Below, in pieces: positions 51,950-64,000 of a stretch of DNA of 64,000 bases. The stretch lies in NCBI RefSeq assembly GCF_045679555.1, contig NC_092120.1, positions 11,591,805 through 11,655,804 of the forward strand, written 5' to 3'. The notes under the pieces were generated by a model. That model made no database searches, had not been told where the DNA came from, and worked only from the letters and a program-made list of their open reading frames with translations. A program made the position numbers and the translations under genes. How positions within the stretch are numbered: position 1 is the first letter of the stretch; every line of letters begins with the position of its first letter. Source of the DNA: Salvelinus alpinus (taxonomy: Eukaryota; Chordata; Actinopteri; Salmoniformes; Salmonidae).

Positions 51950-53080
51950 GGAACCAACTGGGTCGTTCCAGATAGCAATATACGAATGGGTGATATCTAC
52001 AGATACAACCCTGGCACTTAAGGGATATGACAATTACAAGATTTCAACAATTATTTCGGTGGAGAGCTGGGGGCACATGTAAGGGTCAGTGGCCACGGAA
52101 TCATATCATATCCCGGAGGAGTGGAATTTAGGAAAATAATCGCCAGTTGATTGAATTGAATCCCTCGATGTTAGAGCCACAGTAATGAAATGGATTGTTG
52201 TGGCCAACACCCGACCGGACCCGTTCACCGCCCCCACGATTTTTACCAGATTACAGACCATTGCAACAGGGCGAATATTTGCCTACAAATGGAATACATT
52301 TAGACAGTCGTTTTTTTTATCCGTGTGCTTGCATGTCCATGTAAATCCCTTTTATCACACACCAGGCCTTTAAATACATCACTACCCAATATTCACCTAC
52401 AGAGCTTGTAGGGTAAAAATGAACGCTTATTTATGAATACATTTGAAATAACGTGATAAGGACACAAAGGTAGCCTAATATTTAGCACGACTGTATTTAT
52501 TTTGGCCTATGTTCTCATAATGTCAATAACGTGAAAATAACAGCCCAATTATTTTGTGTGTGTTTAGCTTACTCAACTAAATCATAATATGATTTAGTTG
52601 AGTTATTATTGGAATATCTGATGAATTAATGAATTAGCATTTTCATAACACTTTTCCAAATAAGTTTGATTGCTCTCTGTGTATGAGACTGGTATTAAAA
52701 CATACACATATATCCATCCATAAACCAGAACAGAAACATGTTCGAAATAGTGTCCTAAGACATATCTTGCATTCCAGCAAATCATTTATTTTCATTTGTG
52801 CATTTATCATGAAACGTTTTGAACCTATCACAAATCTTAAACTGTTTTACAAAAGAGGTGACCAAAAGAATGAAACATAAAAAATGAGTGTCTTTAACCC
52901 AATGCTTGCAGAGTGATTTGCAATCTAACTGAGGAATCAGTGGTCTCCTTAACACCTGTTTAAGTCCCATGTCAAGAACAGAATAGATGTAATGTCCTCC
53001 GTGAATGAAATACATATAATTTCCCCTGACTGCAGCGAGAAGACTTTGGTTAGCCTCTCCCTCTTGTTTCAGCAGAAAGC
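51950..53080. other. Non-coding stretch
   Basis: AT-rich and without a recognised gene or repeat. ATGATTTAGTTGAGTTATTA near 52590 pairs imperfectly with TACTCAACTAAATCATAATA at about 52570, a local hairpin. Confidence 0.4.
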
Positions 53081-53183
53081 TCCCTCCCTCCCTCCCTCCC
53101 TCCCTCCCTCCCTCCCTCCCTCCCTCCCTCCCTCCCTCCCTCCCTCCCTCCCTCCCTCCCTCCCTCCCTCCCTCCCTCCCTCC
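53080..53183. repeat. (CCCT)n tetranucleotide repeat
   Basis: About 26 perfect copies of CTCC/TCCC. A polypurine-polypyrimidine mirror sequence, able in principle to form triplex DNA. Confidence 0.97.
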
Positions 53184-56020
53184 GAGGCTGAGACTGAGGC
53201 ATGCAGTGGCAGAGCGGTTGCCTCCGTTCATATGACTAATTAGAGAAGCTTCACGCTGCGCTGTTCCTTTTGATGCTGATCCCTGGTGCTAATTACCACG
53301 TCCGTCCCAGGGCATGGCGGGGTTAAGTTCAAATGCAGGGCCTTCTCAAACCCTCTCCCCTGAGTCTTCTCCCCACCCCTGTCTCCCCTTTTTACCCCCC
53401 CACATAGACTCCTACACCCCCCTGCTCTTCCCACTTCTAACCCCAACAATTCCCTGACCCTTTGGGATAACAGGATGGAAGGATGGATGAAGGGTGGATG
53501 AAGTGTGGGTCCGGGGAGGGGGTGATGGGGAATTAGAATATAACGGATCAAAAGTTTGATGAGGGGACAAGGTTTCCAGGGGAAGTGTGTCTGAGTAAGG
53601 GGGAGGGGTGGGAGAGGACAAGGGGAGCAGTTGCCATTCAAGCAGAGTGAAGGAGGGGTGAGTTGGGCTTTGGTGAAAGGAAGCATGGCCTTGAGTGTGA
53701 CTTTGATTCCTGCTCATCCTGCATGGCTAGGTGGATGGGTCAGTCGTGAGCGAAGTCACTGTGGACTGGGGCCACAAGAAGCGATGATGGTTGACTGTGA
53801 TGCAGACGAATGGTGGCCAAGGACAAAGCATGGAGAGGTCTCAATATAATTCCTAATCTCTCAGATTTCAGAGCAGATTTATCCACATGTTCCTATAGGT
53901 GTCGCTCATGGTCACTATCAGCTTGGGAGTTTCTGGTGTTGGACACAGGGAAGTGGCATCATCTCGCTACTGTCAGGACAGTCAAGCTATAGAGTGCGCA
54001 ATAAGCTTCAAAGCTGTCCTTCTCACTCCTCACTCCTCCCCTTTCTCAGTCTGAGTCTGAATAATTACTCCCTCTTTCTCTTTTCATTCTCTTCCTCACT
54101 CTTTCTCTTAGTCTCTCTTTCTTCCTTTCTTGCTTAATTTTTCTCTCTTTCGCCATTTCTCTCTCCATCTCCCTCTTTCTCTTGACTACCACTATGCTAA
54201 AGGCCAACTCGTCCTCTCTCCCCCTCCCCTCTCTCAGCCTTCCCCTCTGTCTGTACATGACTATCGGACATTCTCCTGGTCAAACAAGTGTAGCGTCTTT
54301 AAATGGGAATGTTTGACTCTGCCATTCCCATGAATAATAAAGGAGCTTGATGGTTAAGAGGTGGATTAATGTGCTCCTACAGGGACTTGTGTGTGAGAGA
54401 GGGTGTGTGTTTTGAAGGAGGCTTGTGACAGACGTCCAGGAGGGACAAGGGCACTAGCGCTGCTACACCCTAATCCTTTTTGCAGTCTCACACACACCCT
54501 GGGTTTTTTGCAGTAGGGTCATGGTGCTAAAAGCTGACAGTGGGGATGGTGTTTGCTTAGCCTGGAACACTAGCCTCTTGTGGATTGGCTGCAGTTTACA
54601 TCTCTTTAAGGAGAGCTTTAATTGTGTTTTGCTCCTTGGAGCTGGATCGCCCTCCGTTCCCCCCGGGGCCGGCCTGCGAGGAGACACATCTCTAAATATG
54701 GCCGAGGTGGGATGATTCCGGAACGCATGTTAGACTGTGGCGTTCACCTCGGTGTCCTTCCATTGGTTTGACCTCTGCTTCAGAACTCACCACTTCACCT
54801 CCACAGATTTTCACTTTGACAAGGAGAGAAGTTTCTGCCTGGGAGAACTGGGAGAACTGCTGCTGGGCCTGCTCAATGACAAAGCTCATTCAAACACAAA
54901 CTACAAACTTGAAAAGTTCTGGTCAAGGTCTGGTGTTGTGGCTTGGATAGTGTTTAGAGTGAAATTGTATGAGAGTAGAAAAGTGTATCAACTTTTATAT
55001 CTGAGTTCTTGTGCCTTTTTGTCTTTGGCAATGCAGCGAAATGGAATACAAGCACAAATTTTGCAGAATGTATTACAGACAATTCGTGCAATTTTCCAAG
55101 CATACACATTTCAAGCAGACAGCTTTCGGTTTCCAGAATAGTCTTTGAATATCATAAGAATGTTCTATACATTTTTTTTAACAACAAGGTAACTACGCAA
55201 AATAAGCTTCTGACACTTTATCATAACGTTTTACAGTCAATTAACAATTAAAGACTAAACAAGTGAGATATATTCCCTTTTACGTACATACGTAGCGCAT
55301 GTTGGTGTGTGTAAAAGTAAGACACGATACACGGGGGTGTAGGTTCAAAAAGATGCCGAGGGCTTGAGGTGTGTGTGGGACTGCGTGTGTGTAGGGGTTG
55401 TGGTGGGAGTTGAGTGTGTGGAAGTGCAGGCGAGCGGGTAGCTAGGGTGCTAACAGCCGGCCCAGCGAGAGGAGGCAAAGGCGCTGCATGTGCAAAGAGC
55501 CCCTATTAGCAGTGTTGACTTTAACCTTTATTCACTTAAAGCCCCCCTCCCTCCCGTACACTTGCCTCCCTTCCCCCTCCACACACCCTCCCCTCCCTTG
55601 GGCCTCTCTCATCTCTCACCCCCAGGCTCTCGCAGCACAAGCCCTGGCTGTGTGTCCAGTGTGTGAAGGGACCGTGTCAGCGTAAAGCCCTGAGTGACGA
55701 ACAGAGCAGTCCAACGCTAGCCTGTTTCCCTGGCTCTCCCAGCCACAGGTACAGAGTGAACACACACAGTCACAGAATGCGCTCTATGTGTGTTATTACA
55801 AGTGACTGTTTTTGCTGTAATATCATTACCCAGACTCAGCATAAACAGATCTGGAGAATATTTCAGCACGTCTGACTTTCTTATGTAATGTTTAAAAAAC
55901 TTTGAAATTAAGATATTTGCTTCATCCCCAAAAATGTCTGGTTTCACTGGATTACAAGGAAATGGCAACCATTAGTGTTATTGCTTTGGCATGAATCATA
56001 TACAGTATATTCACTCAACC
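53184..56020. other. Non-coding stretch
   Basis: No exon was supported. It contains a G/C-strand-biased interval (53330-53660, C-rich then G-rich) and a CT-rich interval (54020-54240). Long open frames here (for example 54737-55141) carry no domain I recognise. Confidence 0.4.
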
Positions 56021-56160
<140 letters not shown>

Positions 56161-56406
56161 TTAGTCGGTGAGAAAAAGAAAATAGATCTATAAGCCCTAA
56201 TTGCTTTCCTGGTTTTAGTCTCAAGGACTAATTATCCTCCGGCCAGTGGATTGTCTGACTGGTGGCAAAAGTGGGATTAGTAATAAGGCTAAAATAACAG
56301 TGAGGAAAATGGAACTGAGCCAAATGGCCACAAGAAAAGAGCTATTGTTGCCCTCATGTTGTTATTGCAAGGTCTTAGCTGCAATTGGTTAAACCATCAG
56401 TTTGTG

Positions 56407-58710
<2,304 letters not shown>

Positions 58711-58714
58711 GTAA

Positions 58715-59350
58715 AGTTGTCCCTCCCGCGGGACGGTTGAGCTAATGAAGGCTAATGCGATTAGCATGAGGTTGTAAGTAACAAGAACATTTCCCAGGAC
58801 ATAGACATATCTGATATTGGCAGAAAGCTTAAATTCTTGTTAATCTAACTGCACTGTCCAATTTACAGTAGCTGTTACAGTAAAATAATACCATGCTATT
58901 GTTTGAGGAGAGTGCACAGTTATGAACTTGAAAAGTTATTAATAAATCAATTAGGAACATTAGGGCAGTCTTGCGACAAAATTTTGAACAGAAATGCAAT
59001 GGTTCATTGGATCAGTCTAGAACTTTGCACATACACTGCTGCCATCTAGTGCCCAACATCTAAATTGCGCCTGGGCTGGAAAAATACATTATGGCCTTTC
59101 TATTGTATTTCAAAGATGATGGTACAAAATAATACAAAAAAACGTATGGTTTTTTTGTTGTATTATCTTTTACCAGATCTAATGTGTTATATTCTCCTAC
59201 ATTCATTTCACATTTCCACAAACTTCAAAGTGTGTCCTTTCAAATGGTATCAATAATATGCATATCCTTGCTTCAGGCCCTGAGCTACAGGCAGTTAGAT
59301 TTGGGTATGTCATTTTAGGCGAAAAAAAGAGGCGGATCCTTAAGAGGTTT
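58715..59350. repeat. Probable salmonid interspersed repeat
   Basis: Runs from CTCCCGCGGGACGGTTGAGC through TGCTGCCATCTAGTGCCCAA to GGCGGATCCTTAAGAGG. I recognise these words as a frequent salmonid repeat, but no protein or terminal structure is visible. The class is unknown. Confidence 0.45.
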
Positions 59351-59557
59351 CTAGCTGGCTCATCATTGCCCATGAAAGCAAGTTAGGCTAGCGAGCAAGC
59401 ATTTTAGACAGGTTGCTTAGGACAACAAAACATGTAAGCAGGTACTGTATGACAGGGTCATAGACCGTTTCGTCAACATGGAAAAGAGGAGGAAGGCATT
59501 GGCATTTCTCTACAAGTAGGGTGAGTCAACATGTTTTTTCTACCTGCTTGAACAGAT

Positions 59558-59722
<165 letters not shown>

Positions 59723-59726
59723 TAAG

Positions 59727-61932
<2,206 letters not shown>

Positions 61933-61934
61933 AC

Positions 61935-62106
<172 letters not shown>

Positions 62107-62509
62107 AAATCAGGACCATCGACAGCCACATCATATGTATTTAGCTTACGTTGATTGGACTAAATAGTTTTTTCTATCTTTTAGTTGTCGCTGTATTAGA
62201 CTTAGCATAGGTAATTAGATGATGTTGAAATATTGAAGTTGAATTGGTGCTGGCAGCTCCTGTTTTCTTTGCGACTTGAGGTAACTCTCTGTGATTCTAA
62301 ATCAATAGTTGTTTAGTAGTCTGAAAATGTCAGAAACATTAACTTGCTTGACCATGCTGTAGGTCATGTAACTGTTTGTTACATGCAATATGCTTTTTGG
62401 ACTTCACCGGACAGAGGTTGCTCTGTGATGAAGGTGTGGTTGAATTTATTCTGCCACTGTCTCTTGTTATTGTCTCTGTCTTTAGGTCTATATACCACAG
62501 TGTCAATGT
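62107..62509. other. Non-coding stretch
   Basis: No gene or repeat was recognised. Confidence 0.4.
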
Positions 62510-62511
62510 AC

Positions 62512-64000
62512 AGTCGTGGCCAAAAGTTTTGAGAATAACACAAATATTAATTTCCACAAAGTCTGCTGCCTCAGTGTCTTTAGATATTTTTGTCAGATGT
62601 TACTATGGAATACTGAAGTATAATTACAAGCATTTCATAAGTGTCAAAGGATTTTATTGACAATTACATGAAGTTGATGCAGAGTCAATATTTGCAGTGT
62701 TGACCCTTCTTTTTCAAGACTTCTGCAATCCGCCCTGGCATGCTGTCAATTAACTTCTGGGCCACATCCTGACTGATGGCTGCCCATTCTTGCATAATCA
62801 ATGCTTGGAGTTTGTCAGATTTTTTTTTTTTTGTCCACCCGCCTCTTGAGGATTGACTGCAAGTTCTCAATGGGATTAAGGTCTGGGGAGTTTCCTGGCC
62901 ATGGACCCAAAATATAAATGTTTGGTTCCCCGAGCCACTTAGTTATCACTTTTGCCTTATGGTTAGGTGCTCCATCATGCTGGAAAAGGCATTGTTCGTC
63001 ACCAAACTGTTCCTGGATGGTTGGGAGAAGTTGCTCTTGGAGGATGTGTTGGTACCATTCTTTATTCATGGCTGTGTTCTTAGGCAAAATTGTGAGTGAG
63101 CCCACTCCCTTGGCTGAGAAGCAACCTCACACATGAATGGTCTCAGGATGCTTTACTGTTGGCATGACACAGGACTGATGGTAACGCTCACCTTGTCTTC
63201 TCCGGACAAGCTTTTTTCCGGATGCCCCAAACAATCGGAAAGGGGATTCATCAGAGAAAATGACTTTACCCCAGTCCTCAGCAGTCCAGTCCCTGTACCT
63301 TTTGCAGAATATCAGTCTGTCCCTGATGTTTTTCCTGGAGAGAAGTGGCTTCTTTGCTGCCCTTCTTGACACCAGGCCATCCTCCAAAAGTCTTTGCCTC
63401 ACTGTGTGTGCAGATGCACTCACACCTGTCTGCTGCCATTCCTGAGCAAGCTCTGTACTGGTGGTGCCCCGATACCGCAGCTGAATCAACTTTAGGAGAC
63501 GGTCCTGGCGCTTGCTGGACTTTCTTGGGCGCCCTGAAGCCTTCTTCACAACAATTGAACCACTCTCCTTGAAGTTCTTGATGATCCGATAAATTATTGA
63601 TTTAGGTGCAATCTTACTGGCAAAGCAATGAGGACGGCATGTGTTTCCTTGCAGGTAACCATGGTTGACAGAGGAAGAACAATGATTCCAAGCACCACCC
63701 TCCTTTTGAAGCTTCCAGTCTGTTATTCGTACTCAATCAGCATGACAGAGTGATCTGCAGCTATGTCCTCGTCAACACTCACACCTGTGTTAACGAGAGA
63801 ATCACTGACATGATGTCAGCTGGTCCTTTTGTGGCAGGGTTGAAATGCAGTGGAAATGTTTTTGGGGGATTCTGTTCATTTGCATGGCAAAGAGGGACTT
63901 TGCAATTAACTACAATTCATCTGATCACTCTTCAGAACATTCTGGAGTATATGCAAATTGCCATCATACAAACTGAGGCAGCAGACTTTGTGAAAATTAA
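62512..64000 (-). mobile_element. Tc1-like transposon (CAGTCGTGGCCAAAAG ends), nearly complete
   Basis: The left end CAGTCGTGGCCAAAAGTTTT follows TA at 62510-62511. The window stops inside the right inverted repeat (GAGGCAGCAGACTTTGTGAA), about 40 bp short of the expected end. The transposase reads on the minus strand. MVTCKETHAVLIALP near 63660 is followed by a frame loss, then 63549-63127 carries KKASGRPRKSSKRQDRLLKL, LSRKNIRDRLIFCKRYRDW and WGKVIFSDESPFRLFG (first catalytic Asp). After a single in-frame TGA it continues GCFSAKGVGSLTILPKN, CLFQHDGAPNHKAKVITKWL (second Asp) and [20 protein letters not shown] (third acidic residue). A T-run at 62820-62833 shifts the frame before the C-terminal SDKLQALIMQEWAAISQDVA. 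Confidence 0.93.

Noticed and set aside
52782..53231. 149-codon minus-strand frame
   Set aside because: Its core is a GREG repeat produced by the CCCT microsatellite; the flanks are not recognisable protein.
53240..53717. Pro/Ser/His-rich open frames of about 100-148 codons
   Set aside because: Strand-biased low-complexity sequence gives two overlapping frames of similar quality, with no motif, start context or splice evidence.
54737..55141. 134-codon open frame as a gene
   Set aside because: No domain, no splice context, overlapping alternative frames of similar length, and no homology I can recall.

Overview
The window is vertebrate nuclear DNA from a salmonid fish (salmon, trout or charr lineage). 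The evidence is a T-box gene split into eight spliced exons, many long CA/GT microsatellites, several decayed Tc1/mariner copies including one of the family behind the Sleeping Beauty reconstruction, tRNA-derived SINEs with salmonid-type tails, and fish LINE 3' ends. There is no bacterial or organellar signature, operon or CRISPR array. Family names for repeats come from memory of these families, not from a database search.

The only complete host gene found is tbx20, on the minus strand at 36835-48069. All eight coding exons could be joined at GT/AG junctions with consistent phase into a 440-codon frame carrying an N-terminal eh1-like motif, a full T-box DNA-binding domain and the conserved C-terminus. 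It encodes a cardiac and motor-neuron transcription factor.

Layout: 0.55-2.4 kb is a terminal-inverted-repeat element filled with telomere-like minisatellites. 7.0-11.6 kb is a large, diverged inverted repeat enclosing LINE, Tc1 and SINE pieces. 18.3-19.1 kb holds an odd B-A-B duplication. 19.4-24.6 kb holds a SINE, a Tc1 copy between two LINE tails, two TIR-type repeats, a microsatellite and a hairpin MITE. 25.8-28.3 kb is a Tc1 inside a Tc1, followed by a SINE. 28.9-30.6 kb is a 34-bp minisatellite with higher-order structure. 30.7-32.5 kb is a hAT transposon pseudogene, and 33.1-34.0 kb a rearranged Tc1 derivative. 36.8-48.1 kb is tbx20, with a LINE, a LINE-derived minisatellite and a Tc1 in its fourth intron. 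49.6-52 kb holds a SINE, two MITE-like elements and a short minisatellite. 52-59.7 kb is mostly unrecognised DNA plus microsatellites. 59.7-61.9 kb is a 5'-truncated LINE bounded by CA tracts. 62.5-64.0 kb is an almost full Tc1 copy cut by the window end.

The mobile elements do not work together as a pathway; every transposase or reverse transcriptase reading frame seen is broken. The most unusual observations are structural: minisatellites born inside mobile elements, nested and inverted transposon rearrangements, and a recent templated duplication. No undescribed defence or biosynthetic system was found.
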